A stretch of DNA of 64,000 nucleotides from Colivicinus sp022776215 (GCA_022776215.1 JALFIR010000038.1:1-64000), one strand, 5' to 3'; shown: positions 16,761 to 25,389, counted from the stretch's first letter. The notes: generated by a model from the sequence alone, not told the origin. Numbers and translations are program-made.

Positions 16761-17309
16761 ATGAATATTACAGTATATTTAGGTGCTAATTTCGGAAATG
16801 ATTTGAGGTTAAAAACAGCTTGTGAAGAACTAGGAACCTGGATTGGTAAGTCGGGTAATAATCTTGTTTATGGCGGATCTAAGTCTGGTTTAATGGGCGT
16901 TTTAGCTGAAAATGTTTTAAAAAATGGTGGTGAAGTTATTGGTGTTGAACCTCAATTCTTCATTGATCAGGGCTTGGAGTATAAAGAAATTACTAAACTT
17001 TATATTACCGAAGATATGCCATCTAGAAGATCTAAGATGATTGAACTTGGCGATGCGTTTATCGCTTTTCCAGGTGGTACAGGAACTTTAGAAGAGATTG
17101 CGGAAGTAATGTGCAAGGTTTCTCTTAAACATTTAGATGTACCTTGCATTGTCTATAACTTGAATGGTTATTATGATGATTTAAAGGCTTTGTTAAGTAA
17201 AATGATTGACTATGATTTATCTTCTAAAGAGAAACAAGAAAGAATCTATTTCTTAAATAATTTAGAAGAAATAGTTGATGTGATAAATAAGTATAATGCA
17301 GTTGTCTAG
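16761..17309 (+). CDS. LOG-family (TIGR00730) nucleoside 5'-monophosphate phosphoribohydrolase-like protein
   Basis: A 182-residue Rossmann-fold protein with the two LOG motifs, GGSKSGLMG (about 38) and PGGTGTLEEI (about 96), that bind the nucleotide phosphate. Family members release the base from cytokinin-type or other nucleoside 5'-monophosphates; the bacterial substrate is often uncertain (purine nucleotide salvage has been shown for relatives). It starts directly after the lepB stop, so it is co-transcribed, and ends at the hairpin 17299-17322. Confidence 0.88.
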   Translation: MNITVYLGANFGNDLRLKTACEELGTWIGKSGNNLVYGGSKSGLMGVLAENVLKNGGEVIGVEPQFFIDQGLEYKEITKLYITEDMPSRRSKMIELGDAFIAFPGGTGTLEEIAEVMCKVSLKHLDVPCIVYNLNGYYDDLKALLSKMIDYDLSSKEKQERIYFLNNLEEIVDVINKYNAVV

Positions 17310-17322
17310 GCAACTGTTTTAT
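17299..17322 (+). terminator. Terminator after the LOG-family gene
   Basis: CAGTTG / CAACTG stem with loop TCTAGG and trailing TTTTATT. The stop codon of the gene lies in the loop. Confidence 0.75.
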
Positions 17323-17376
17323 TAACTCACGAATCTAGTTCTATAAACCAAACGGAAATCAGTATAATAATGATAA

Positions 17377-17640
17377 CGATGCAAAGGAAATGATAATAAT
17401 AAATATTGTTGTGCACGTGAGTTACAAAAAGTGTTGGAATACAATGATTGGAGAAATTTTCAAAAAGTAATAGACAAAGCGGTTTTGTCTGCAAATAATA
17501 GTGTTTCAAACAAAGAAGATTGGAGTGTTGAGGTCAACAAACCAATAAAAACCGGTAAAGGAAAAGAAGAAATTATTAAAGATTATAGACTATCAAGATA
17601 CATATGTTGTGAAAATCAGAAAGGATGCGAATTATACTAG
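17377..17640 (+). pseudogene. Fragment of a DinD-like (DNA-damage-inducible protein D) gene
   Basis: The open frame contains CARELQKVLEYNDWRNFQKV, then GKGKEEIIKDYRLSRYICC. This matches the conserved first third of DinD proteins (sARELQkvLeY..WrNF, DY.LSRYAC). There is no start codon ahead of CARELQ, and after LSRYICC the sequence diverges and stops at TAG 17638-17640. Both ends are therefore missing from a family of about 280 residues. A GTG at 17431 could initiate a 69-residue remnant. It lies in a small island of broken accessory genes between housekeeping operons. Confidence 0.7.
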
Positions 17641-17667
17641 ATAAAAAAATTAACTTAATAATAGTTC

Positions 17668-17692
17668 AACTAGTGCAAATTTTGCACTAGTT
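17668..17692. repeat. 12-bp inverted repeat between two gene remnants
   Basis: AACTAGTGCAAA and TTTGCACTAGTT form a near-loopless palindrome. No T run follows on either strand, so it is not a typical terminator. A run of seven G residues (17701-17707), rare in this AT-rich sequence, follows closely. Confidence 0.6.
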
Positions 17693-17930
17693 CAAAAAGA
17701 GGGGGGGAATAGAGAGATTACTAGGGATGTATTATATTACAAGAATAAATAATTTTTTATTAGCAGATGATTTAGATGTATTAAAAGATGCTGGAAAAAT
17801 ATCACATGAAATAGCGTGCGATAAAGCATTAACAGAATTCGAAAAGTATAGAATAAAGCAAGACAAATTGTATAAATCAGATTTTGATTTGTTAGTTGAA
17901 GAAATTAATAAAACAAGTGAAGATAAATAG
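17691..17930 (+). pseudogene. C-terminal fragment of a RhuM-family protein
   Basis: From ATG 17727 the frame gives YYITRINNFLLADDLDVL, DAGKISHEIACDKALTEFEK and YRIKQDKLYKSDFDLLVEE. That is the conserved C-terminal end of RhuM-family (virulence protein RhuM) sequences, which are several hundred residues long. The frame is open back only to a TAG at 17688-17690, so the N-terminal KilA/Fic-associated part is gone. The 67-residue stub is probably non-functional debris of an accessory element. Confidence 0.7.
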
Positions 17931-17945
17931 TAATTTGAAAGTGAG

Positions 17946-18200
17946 ATGATATGTTTGAATAAAGATATATTATTGTCTAATATAGATAAAATTCATACTA
18001 CTGAAATGGGTATTGATAGAATTAAGAAGAATCTAAAATTTGATACTAATGATGTAGTTGAATTTTGTAAAAATAAAATATTAGATAAGAATTGTGATAT
18101 TTATAAGCAAGGTAAAAATTGGTATTGTGAAATTAACAATATTAAAATAACTATTAACTCTTATAGTTATACGATTATTACAGCACATCTAATCAAATAA
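17946..18200 (+). CDS. DUF3781 family protein
   Basis: An 84-residue protein matching the DUF3781 pattern: NIDKIHTTEMGIDRIKKNL, DTNDVVEFCKNKILD, QGKNWYCEINNIKITINSYSYTIITAH. The family is small, widespread in gut Firmicutes and of unknown function. The start is either ATG 17946 or TTG 17955; the latter gives the family-like MNKDILLSNIDKIHT. It lies beside two broken accessory genes and may have arrived with them, although it is itself intact. Confidence 0.75.
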   Translation: MICLNKDILLSNIDKIHTTEMGIDRIKKNLKFDTNDVVEFCKNKILDKNCDIYKQGKNWYCEINNIKITINSYSYTIITAHLIK

Positions 18201-18230
18201 TTTACAATTTATAAAAAGGAAGTGATAACT

Positions 18231-19082
18231 ATGGATAATGAAAACAAAGTGACAATAAACTGGTATCCAGGTCATATGGAGAAGGCCAGAAGACAGATGG
18301 AAGAACAGTTAAAACTAGTTGATATCATCATCGAAATAAGGGATGCTAGAATGCCTTTGGCAAGCGGTAATCCTTTACTTGATGAGATGGCTAGCAATAA
18401 GGAGAGACTTATTATTCTTAATAAGGCTGATAAAGCTGATCCTAAACAAAATGAATTGTGGGTCAATGGTTTTAAGAATGTTATTTTGTGTGATTCTTTA
18501 AATGAAAAGAATACTAAGAAAGTAGTTGATAAGGTAAAATTAATCTTAAAGGCGAAACTTGATAAGGCAAGAGAAAGAGGCATTCGTAAGAAGGTCTTAA
18601 GAGCTATGGTTGTTGGTATTCCTAATGTTGGCAAGTCGACTTTTATTAATAATGTAGTTAAAAAGAAGGTTGCTAAGGCTGAAAATAGACCGGGTGTTAC
18701 TAAGAATCTACAATGGATTAGAATCAATGAGGATGTAGAACTATTGGATACACCAGGTGTTTTATGGCCAAAGATTGAGGACCAAAACCAAGCTATGATA
18801 TTAGCTTTATTAGGTAGTATGAACGATAAGATTTTAAATGAAGAATCTTTAGTTTATTTTGGTCTAAATTATATTAAAGATAATTATCCAGGTCTTTTAA
18901 ATAAGCGCTATGATGTTGATGAAAATAGTGCTGATTTAATTAATGAAATAGGCTTAAAGAAGATGTGGCTAACAAGCGATAGTGGTGTTGATCGCCATAA
19001 GGCCTATAGCTTACTTTTAAAGGATATCAGAGAAAACAATATTGGAAGGATTACTTTTGAGAAATATGAGTCTATTGAATGA
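18231..19082 (+). CDS. rbgA: Ribosome biogenesis GTPase RbgA (YlqF)
   Basis: A circularly permuted GTPase required late in 50S assembly. The G4 motif NKADK (near 65) precedes G1 GIPNVGKST (near 128) and G3 DTPGV, and the N-terminal NWYPGHMEKARRQ is the family hallmark; the C-terminal ANTAR-like RNA-binding domain follows. 283 residues from ATG 18231, which has AAAGGAAG at suitable spacing; GTG 18222 is an unlikely alternative. It overlaps rnhB by 17 bases, the usual rbgA-rnhB pair. Confidence 0.95.
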   Translation: MDNENKVTINWYPGHMEKARRQMEEQLKLVDIIIEIRDARMPLASGNPLLDEMASNKERLIILNKADKADPKQNELWVNGFKNVILCDSLNEKNTKKVVDKVKLILKAKLDKARERGIRKKVLRAMVVGIPNVGKSTFINNVVKKKVAKAENRPGVTKNLQWIRINEDVELLDTPGVLWPKIEDQNQAMILALLGSMNDKILNEESLVYFGLNYIKDNYPGLLNKRYDVDENSADLINEIGLKKMWLTSDSGVDRHKAYSLLLKDIRENNIGRITFEKYESIE

Positions 19083-19674
19083 GTATGAGAACTTGTGTCT
19101 TGGCACGAATGATTTAGTAATGGGAATTGATGAAGCTGGTAGGGGCCCTTTGTGTGGGCCTCTTGTTGTGGCAGGTTGTGTTTTTCCTGTTGGTTATAAT
19201 AATGAATTAATTAATGATTCCAAAAAGTTGAGCGAGAAGAAAAGGGATATCTTATACAATCAGATTGTTGAGGACGCTTTGTATTATTGCATAAAGATTG
19301 TTGAGCCTAAGGAAATTGATGAGCTTAATATCTATGCGGTTACTAAAAAGGCCATGAGTGAGATAGCTTTGTCATATGATGTGAAGTATGTTTTAACTGA
19401 TGCGATGCCGATTGCTGATAATGAAAAGGTTATTCCTATTATTAAGGGTGATGCTAAGTCTATTTCAATTGCAGGAGCTTCTATTTTAGCTAAGGTCACA
19501 AGAGATAAGATAATGTATGAATATGATAAGTTATATCCTGAATATGAATATCGTAAGCATAAGGGCTATCCTACTAAAAGACATCTTGAGTTATTAAGAG
19601 AATATGGGGTTTTTGATATCTATCGTATGTCATATGGACCGTGTAAAGATCCAACTTTGAAGAAAAGAGGGTAG
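19066..19674 (+). CDS. rnhB: Ribonuclease HII
   Basis: Removes ribonucleotides embedded in DNA and RNA primers. The catalytic acids are in GIDEAGRGPL (near 22-24) and the aspartate of LTDAM; the motif KVTRDKIM and the C-terminal GYPTKRHLELLREYG also fit. 202 residues from ATG 19066, inside the rbgA 3' end. An upstream TTG at 19042 would add eight unsupported residues. Confidence 0.94.
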   Translation: MSLLNEYENLCLGTNDLVMGIDEAGRGPLCGPLVVAGCVFPVGYNNELINDSKKLSEKKRDILYNQIVEDALYYCIKIVEPKEIDELNIYAVTKKAMSEIALSYDVKYVLTDAMPIADNEKVIPIIKGDAKSISIAGASILAKVTRDKIMYEYDKLYPEYEYRKHKGYPTKRHLELLREYGVFDIYRMSYGPCKDPTLKKRG

Positions 19675-19705
19675 GAATTTTTCTTTTTCATCTCAATAAT
19701 AGAGT

Positions 19706-20422
19706 ATGGAAAATAGAAATAAATTAATTTCGCTAGCAATCAAGTATGCTGGCAACTATGACTTAATTAGAAAAGCTATCATTAGAAATGAGGATGTTGA
19801 GGAGAGATTTTGTCCTAATGCGATAACTATTTTTGATGATGCTTATCCTATTGAATTATTTGATCTTAACAAAAGTCCTTTCGTTCTTTTTTATAGAGGA
19901 GACATTAGCTTATTAAAAAGAGATAAGATAAGTATTGTAGGCTCTAGAAGGCCTTGTGATTATGCCTTATTTGCCACTGAAAAGTATGTTCAAAAAGTAA
20001 GGAATGAAAAAGTAATTGTCTCAGGTTTGGCTAAGGGAATTGATGCCTGCGCTCATAGAAACGCTAAGATGACAATTGGAGTTTTGGGCTGTGGCATTGA
20101 TTATATTTATCCTGCTGAAAATAGGGATTTATATAAAAGAATAAAACAAGAGGGCCTACTTATTAGTGAATATCCTTTTAAGACTGTTCCTAATGCCTAT
20201 CATTTTCCTTTTAGAAATAGGATTATTGCAGCTTTGGGTGAAGAAGTGCTTATTATGGAGGCTAAAAATAAGTCTGGTACCTTAACGACAGTTAATGAGT
20301 CTTTAGCTTTGGGGAAAACGATTAAAGTTTTGCCTTTTACTTGTTTTGATGAAAGTGGTAAATTTAATAATCAATTAATTCAAGAGGGTGCTGAAATCCT
20401 TAATTATGAAGATATAAATTGA
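19706..20422 (+). CDS. dprA: DNA-processing protein DprA/Smf (short form)
   Basis: Loads RecA on incoming single strands during transformation. The Rossmann-fold DprA core is clear: GSRRPCDYAL, SGLAKGIDACAH (about 112), GVLGCGIDYIYP, FPFRNRIIAAL and EAKNKSGTLTTVNESLALGK. At 238 residues it lacks the C-terminal winged-helix domain present in many relatives. No Shine-Dalgarno is evident; AATAAT (19695-19700) lies five bases before the ATG, so it may be leaderless. It precedes topA as in Bacillus. Confidence 0.92.
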   Translation: MENRNKLISLAIKYAGNYDLIRKAIIRNEDVEERFCPNAITIFDDAYPIELFDLNKSPFVLFYRGDISLLKRDKISIVGSRRPCDYALFATEKYVQKVRNEKVIVSGLAKGIDACAHRNAKMTIGVLGCGIDYIYPAENRDLYKRIKQEGLLISEYPFKTVPNAYHFPFRNRIIAALGEEVLIMEAKNKSGTLTTVNESLALGKTIKVLPFTCFDESGKFNNQLIQEGAEILNYEDIN

Positions 20423-20447
20423 CAAATAATAATTGAATGTGTAATTT
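20419..20447 (+). promoter_or_regulatory. Promoter of topA
   Basis: TTGACA (20419-20424) overlaps the dprA stop codon, with a 17-base spacer to TAATTT (20442-20447). Transcription would start near 20454, giving a short leader. Confidence 0.5.
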
Positions 20448-20473
20448 ATTGAAATAGAGAGCGTGATTGAAAA

Positions 20474-22594
20474 ATGAAAAATTTAGTTATTGTAGAGTCT
20501 CCTTCTAAATCAAAGACGATTGAAAAATATTTAGGAAAGGACTATAAGGTTGTTTCTAGTAAGGGTCACATTCGTGACTTGGCTACTACTGGTAAAGAAG
20601 GGCTAGGAGTAGATGTTGAAAATGATTTTAAACCTACTTATGTGGTTTCCAAGGATAAAAAAGATACTGTTAAAGAATTAAAGTCTTTAGTTTCAAAGGC
20701 TGAAAAAGTATATCTTGCGACCGACCCGGATAGAGAAGGAGAGGCTATTTCTTGGCACCTAGCTCAAGAGTTAGGCTTAGATGTTGATGATACAAATAGA
20801 GTAGTATTTAATGAAATTACAAAGAATACTATTTTAAATTCAATGGAAAATCCTCGTACTATTGATATGAATCTTGTTAGATCACAAGAAACAAGAAGAA
20901 TACTTGACCGTATTATTGGTTTTAAGTTGTCTAAGTTGCTTCAAAAGAAGATTAAATCTAAGTCAGCAGGTAGAGTACAATCTATTGCGCTTAGAATGAT
21001 TTGTGATCGTGAGAAGGAAATTGCGGCTTTTGTGCCTGAAGAATATTGGACTATCAAGGCTTTATTAAATAAGGATAAGGATGAATTCAATACTACCTTG
21101 GCTAAGATTAAGGGCAAGAAGGCTGAAATTAAGAATGAAGAAGAGGCCAATAAGATTGTAGCTGATTTAAAAGAGCCTTTTGTGGTAAGTAGTGTAGTTG
21201 AAAAGAAGAAGAAAAGAGCTCCTTATCTTCCTTTTATCACTTCAACTCTTCAACAGGAAGCTTCTAGTAAATTAGATTTTAGTGCTAAGAAGACGATGAT
21301 GTTAGCTCAAAATCTTTATGAGGGTATTGATTTAAAGAACGAGACTGTTGGTCTTATTACTTATATGCGTACCGACTCTACACGTTTGTCTAACGAGTTT
21401 GTTAGTGCTGCCTATAGTTTTATTGAAAATGAATATGGTAAAGAATATAAAGGCTTTTATCGTGTTAAGAATGATGAATCAAGTCAAGATGCTCATGAGG
21501 CTATTAGACCTACTTCGCTTAATAATACTCCAGAGAGTGTTAAGCCTTATTTGACTAACGATCAATATAAGTTATATAAGTTTATTTATATTAGAGCCCT
21601 AGCTTCTTTAATGAAGGATGCATCATTTGATTCAGTAACTTACAACATTGAAAGTGGTGATTACTTGTTCACGATCAATGGTTCTAAGTTGGACTTCGAT
21701 GGTTTCTTAAAGATTTATAAGGATTATGATTCTAGCAAGGATGTTATTTTAAAACCTTTAAAAGAAGGGGATGTTCTTGAATTAAAGGATACTGTTAAGG
21801 AACAACATTTTACTGAAGGGCCAAGTCGTTATACTGAAGCTAAATTGATTAAAGCGCTAGAAGAAGAGGGTGTTGGTCGTCCTAGTACTTATGCGACTAT
21901 CATTGAGACTATTGTTAAGCGTAACTATGTTGAACTTAAGAAAGAGTCTGATAAGTCTAAGACTAAATATTTCTATCCTACAGAGCAGGGTACTTTGACT
22001 GATGAGAAGCTTAAGGAATTCTTTAAGCCAGTTATCAATGTTAAATATACTGCTAATATGGAAGATGGCTTGGATAAGATTGCTGAGAATAAGGAGAATA
22101 ATCTTGAGTATTTAAGAAAGTTCTATGATGAGTTCCAACCTCTTGTAGATAATGCCTATGAGAAGATGGAAAAGAAAGAGGATGAAAAGACTGGTGAGAA
22201 GTGTCCAGTGTGTGGCAGTGACTTAGTTTATAAGGAAGGTCGCTATGGTAAGTTTGTGGCTTGTTCTAATTATCCAACTTGTAAGTATGTTGAAACAGAG
22301 AGTGTGGGAAGAGATTGTCCTGATTGTGGCGCTCCTTTGATTTATAGAACAGGAAGATATGGCAAGTTTATTTCGTGTTCTAAGTATCCTGAGTGTAAAC
22401 ATATTGAAAAGATTGAGAAGGAAAAGCCAGAGGAAGTAGGAAGAGAGTGTCCTGAATGTGGTAAACCATTATTAAAGCGTAAGTCAAGATATGGAACTTA
22501 TTTTATTGGTTGTTCTGCTTATCCAAAGTGTAAATATATCGAGAATATCGAGGGTGAAAAAAAGCCAAGAGCTACAAGAAGTAAGAAAAAATGA
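20474..22594 (+). CDS. topA: DNA topoisomerase I
   Basis: A type IA enzyme that relaxes negative supercoils. TOPRIM domain (VIVESPSKSKTIEKYLG, DPDREGEAI), the active-site tyrosine Y297 in ITYMRTDSTR, and three C-terminal four-cysteine zinc ribbons (CPVCGSD...CKYVE, CPDCGAP...CKHIE, CPECGKP...CKYIE). 706 residues with a lysine-rich tail. Its stop overlaps the trmFO start (ATGA), the conserved topA-trmFO coupling. Confidence 0.97.
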   Translation: MKNLVIVESPSKSKTIEKYLGKDYKVVSSKGHIRDLATTGKEGLGVDVENDFKPTYVVSKDKKDTVKELKSLVSKAEKVYLATDPDREGEAISWHLAQELGLDVDDTNRVVFNEITKNTILNSMENPRTIDMNLVRSQETRRILDRIIGFKLSKLLQKKIKSKSAGRVQSIALRMICDREKEIAAFVPEEYWTIKALLNKDKDEFNTTLAKIKGKKAEIKNEEEANKIVADLKEPFVVSSVVEKKKKRAPYLPFITSTLQQEASSKLDFSAKKTMMLAQNLYEGIDLKNETVGLITYMRTDSTRLSNEFVSAAYSFIENEYGKEYKGFYRVKNDESSQDAHEAIRPTSLNNTPESVKPYLTNDQYKLYKFIYIRALASLMKDASFDSVTYNIESGDYLFTINGSKLDFDGFLKIYKDYDSSKDVILKPLKEGDVLELKDTVKEQHFTEGPSRYTEAKLIKALEEEGVGRPSTYATIIETIVKRNYVELKKESDKSKTKYFYPTEQGTLTDEKLKEFFKPVINVKYTANMEDGLDKIAENKENNLEYLRKFYDEFQPLVDNAYEKMEKKEDEKTGEKCPVCGSDLVYKEGRYGKFVACSNYPTCKYVETESVGRDCPDCGAPLIYRTGRYGKFISCSKYPECKHIEKIEKEKPEEVGRECPECGKPLLKRKSRYGTYFIGCSAYPKCKYIENIEGEKKPRATRSKKK

Positions 22595-23892
22595 GAGAAG
22601 TGATTGTTGTTGGAGCTGGTTTAGCTGGTTGTGAGGCTGCTTACAAGTTAGCTAAGCTTGGTGTGAAAGTTAGACTATATGAACAAAAGCCTGTGAAGAA
22701 GCACGAGGCTTTTAAGACTAATTTGTATAGTGAACTTATTTGTTCTAATTCTTTAAGAAGTGATGATTTATATAATGCGGTAGGTCTTTTAAAAGAAGAA
22801 ATGCGTACTCTAGATTCTTTAATCATGGAAGCTGCCGATAAGAATAGAGTTGAGGCTGGTAAGTCTTTAGCGGTGGATAGAGAAGGTTTCTCTAGGTATA
22901 TTACTGAAAGAATTGATAATGAGCCTAATATTGAAGTGATTCATGAAGAATTTACTCATATTGATGAGAATATTCCAACTATCATTGCGGCAGGTCCTTT
23001 GTGTCAGGGTGCTTTATCTGATGAGATTAAAAGACTTGCTGGTAAGAGCTACTTGTATTTTTATGATGCGGTTTCACCAATTGTAGAAAAGGATTCTATT
23101 GATTTTTCAAACGCCTATTATAAGTCAAGATATGATGAAGAGGGTGATGGTGATTATATCAATTGCCCTTTGACTCGTGAAGAATTTGAAATTTTCCATA
23201 GAGAAGTAGTAAACGCTAAAAAGATCGATGTTCATGATATTGATTCTGAAATCTATTTTGAAGGCTGTATGCCTTTTGAGGAGATGGCAAGAAGAGGCTA
23301 TAAGACCTTGTTGTTTGGACCTATGAAGCCAGTGGGCTTGGAACATGATGGTGTTAAGCCTTATGCAGTAGTACAGCTAAGAAAGGATAATGCGATTGAT
23401 ACTTTATATAATATCGTAGGTTTTCAAACGCATTTAACTTTTGGTGAGCAATTAAGAGTTTTAAAATTAATTCCAGCTTTAAAGAACGTATCGATTGTAA
23501 GATATGGTGTAATGCATAGAAACACTTATATTAATTCACCTAAGGTAATTAATAATCATTATCAATTTATTGAGTATCCTAATGTTTTTGTGGCTGGTCA
23601 AATCAGCGGCGTTGAAGGTTATATTGAATCAGCGGCCAGTGGTTTGTATGCAGCTTTAAATATGTATAACTATTTAAATGAATTAAATGGCCCATATTTG
23701 GGTCAGGATACAATGATGGGTGCTATGGCTTCTTATATCAGTGATTCTTTGATTGACAAGTTAGTGCCTATGAATGCTAACTTTGGCATTTTTAAGTGTG
23801 ATTTTAAGGGAAACAAGAAGGATAAGAAGGCTTATTTTGTAGATCATGCGTTAAGTGAAATTAGAAAATATAAGGAAGAATTTTTTAAATAG
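22591..23892 (+). CDS. trmFO: Folate/FAD-dependent tRNA (uracil-54) methyltransferase TrmFO
   Basis: Makes ribothymidine-54 in tRNA using methylenetetrahydrofolate and FAD. The N-terminal FAD-binding motif is VGAGLAGCEAAYKLA; further signatures are LICSNSLRSD, GPMKPVGLE, FQTHLTFGEQ and AGQISGVEGYIESAASG. 433 residues, full length. Overlaps topA by four bases. Confidence 0.96.
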   Translation: MREVIVVGAGLAGCEAAYKLAKLGVKVRLYEQKPVKKHEAFKTNLYSELICSNSLRSDDLYNAVGLLKEEMRTLDSLIMEAADKNRVEAGKSLAVDREGFSRYITERIDNEPNIEVIHEEFTHIDENIPTIIAAGPLCQGALSDEIKRLAGKSYLYFYDAVSPIVEKDSIDFSNAYYKSRYDEEGDGDYINCPLTREEFEIFHREVVNAKKIDVHDIDSEIYFEGCMPFEEMARRGYKTLLFGPMKPVGLEHDGVKPYAVVQLRKDNAIDTLYNIVGFQTHLTFGEQLRVLKLIPALKNVSIVRYGVMHRNTYINSPKVINNHYQFIEYPNVFVAGQISGVEGYIESAASGLYAALNMYNYLNELNGPYLGQDTMMGAMASYISDSLIDKLVPMNANFGIFKCDFKGNKKDKKAYFVDHALSEIRKYKEEFFK

Positions 23893-23893
23893 G

Positions 23894-23924
23894 TTGTTAA
23901 TAAAATATTAATCTGCAGTATAAT
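23894..23924 (+). promoter_or_regulatory. Promoter of the second alcohol dehydrogenase
   Basis: TTGTTA (23894-23899), 19-base spacer, TATAAT (23919-23924). It overlaps the end of trmFO. A palindrome follows around the start of transcription (23933-23954). Confidence 0.6.
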
Positions 23925-23932
23925 TTATATAG

Positions 23933-23954
23933 TTGTTAGTGAATATACTAACAA
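23933..23954. promoter_or_regulatory. Operator-like palindrome TTGTTAGT-N6-ACTAACAA
   Basis: A perfect 8-bp inverted repeat with a 6-base centre, at about +1 to +22 of the dehydrogenase transcript. The half site resembles the redox repressor Rex (TTGTTAAnnnnTTAACAA), but the total spacing is four bases longer. It could instead act as an mRNA hairpin. Confidence 0.5.
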
Positions 23955-23975
23955 GGTAATTATGGAGGAAATTTT

Positions 23976-25193
23976 ATGACACGTTTTACATTACCTAGAG
24001 ACATTTATCATGGCAAGGGCTCTCTTGAATCTTTGAAGACTTTCGAAGGTAAGAAAGCAATGATCTGCGTTGGTGGTGGATCAATGAAGAGATTCGGTTT
24101 CTTAGACAGAGCTATTGGCTACTTAAAAGAAGCTGGAATGGAAGTTGAAGTATTCGATGGTATCGAATCAGACCCATCTGTAGAAACTGTTATGCGTGGT
24201 GCTGACGCTATGCTTAAATTCGAACCTGACTGGATCGTTGCGATCGGTGGTGGTTCTCCAATTGATGCTGCTAAGGCTATGTGGATTAAATATGAATATC
24301 CTGAAACAACTTTCGAGGATATGTGTAAGGTATTTGGCTTACCTAAGTTAAGAACAAAGGCTCATTTCTGTGCTGTTTCTTCTACTTCTGGTACAGCTAC
24401 TGAAGTTACTGCTTTCTCAATTATCACTGATTATCAAAAGGGTGTTAAGTTCCCAATTGCTGACTTTGAAATTACACCAGATGTAGCAATCGTTGACCCA
24501 GAACTTGCTGAAACAATGCCTAAGAAGTTAGTTGCTCATACAGGTATGGATGCTCTAACTCATGCTGTTGAAGCTTATGTATCAACTGCAAACTGTGATT
24601 ATACTGATCCTCTTGCTATTCATGCAATTGAAATGATCCAAAAGGATTTAGTACCTTCTTATAATGAAGATATGAAGGCTAGAGATGATATGCATAATGC
24701 TCAATGTTTAGCTGGTATGGCTTTCTCTAATGCATTATTAGGTATTGTTCACTCTATGGCTCATAAGACTGGTGCAGCTTTCGCTGACTATGGTGCTCAT
24801 ATTATCCATGGTGCTGCTAATGCTATGTATCTTCCTAAGGTTATCGCTTTTAATGCTAAGGATGAAACAGCTAAGAAGAGATATGGCGTAATCGCTGATT
24901 ATATGCACTTAGGTGGTAACAATGATGATGAAAAGGTTAAGTTATTAATTGACTTCTGCCGTGGCATGAATGACCAATTAAATATTCCTCATTGCATTAA
25001 GAACTATGGCGCTGATTCTTATCCAACTGAGCAAGGTTTCGTTCCTGAAGAAGTATTCCTAGAGAGACTTCCTGAAATCGCTAGATTAGCTATCGGTGAT
25101 GCTTGTACAGGTTCTAACCCAAGAATTCCTACTCAAGAAGAGATGGAAAAACTATTAAAGTGCTGCTACTACGATACAGAAGTAGACTTCTAA
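23976..25193 (+). CDS. Iron-containing alcohol dehydrogenase (AdhE C-terminal-like)
   Basis: A 405-residue group III alcohol dehydrogenase. GGGSPIDAAKAM binds the cofactor; FAVSSTSGTATEVTAFS-type and GMDALTHAVEAYVS / HSMAHKTGAAF segments hold the metal-binding histidines. It resembles the alcohol-dehydrogenase half of AdhE more than the butanol dehydrogenase at 14288. A strong GGAGGA Shine-Dalgarno and a near-consensus promoter suggest high expression. Single-gene unit with a promoter, a possible redox operator and a terminator. Substrate probably acetaldehyde or similar; not provable from sequence. Confidence 0.88.
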   Translation: MTRFTLPRDIYHGKGSLESLKTFEGKKAMICVGGGSMKRFGFLDRAIGYLKEAGMEVEVFDGIESDPSVETVMRGADAMLKFEPDWIVAIGGGSPIDAAKAMWIKYEYPETTFEDMCKVFGLPKLRTKAHFCAVSSTSGTATEVTAFSIITDYQKGVKFPIADFEITPDVAIVDPELAETMPKKLVAHTGMDALTHAVEAYVSTANCDYTDPLAIHAIEMIQKDLVPSYNEDMKARDDMHNAQCLAGMAFSNALLGIVHSMAHKTGAAFADYGAHIIHGAANAMYLPKVIAFNAKDETAKKRYGVIADYMHLGGNNDDEKVKLLIDFCRGMNDQLNIPHCIKNYGADSYPTEQGFVPEEVFLERLPEIARLAIGDACTGSNPRIPTQEEMEKLLKCCYYDTEVDF

Positions 25194-25206
25194 TAACTCT
25201 AAAATA

Positions 25207-25248
25207 AAGCGTTTATCTTGAAATTCGTTCAAAATGAACGCTTTTTTA
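25207..25248 (+). terminator. Terminator after the second alcohol dehydrogenase
   Basis: AAGCGTT / AACGCTT outer stem with an inner TTGAA / TTCAA stem, followed by six T residues. Confidence 0.8.
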
Positions 25249-25250
25249 TA

Positions 25251-25279
25251 TTGAATTTAAAAAACTTGTCATATATAAT
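25251..25279 (+). promoter_or_regulatory. Promoter of rpsB-tsf
   Basis: TTGAAT (25251-25256), 17-base spacer, TATAAT (25274-25279). Transcription should start near 25286, leaving a leader of about 104 bases. Confidence 0.75.
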
Positions 25280-25285
25280 AAATAG

Positions 25286-25380
25286 GCATTTGTATGCAAT
25301 ACACACACAGTGGATTCATTACTCCGTGGCGAAAGCTTAGTGATGATCGAAACTGTGGAGGAGAAACGGAAAGAGAGGAA
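25286..25380 (+). promoter_or_regulatory. Structured leader RNA of rpsB (candidate S2 autoregulatory element)
   Basis: Nested helices are visible: a GCAT/ATGC hairpin (25286-25297); CACAGT (25306-25311) with ACTGTG (25352-25357); inside it CATTACT (25317-25323) with AGTGATG (25339-25345); and an apical GC-GAAA-GC tetraloop (25329-25336). The ribosome-binding GGAGGAGAAA and AGAGGAAA follow. A long structured leader before a ribosomal-protein operon is typical of autoregulation by the encoded protein; no named family was recognised. Confidence 0.55.
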
Positions 25381-25389
25381 ATATTTAAA

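Noticed and set aside
17701..17707. G7 tract as a phase-variation switch
   Set aside because: The downstream frame is only a RhuM C-terminal remnant, so there is no intact gene to switch.
23894..23913. A second Rex site overlapping the -35 of the alcohol dehydrogenase
   Set aside because: TTGTTAA is present but the right half does not match TTAACAA.
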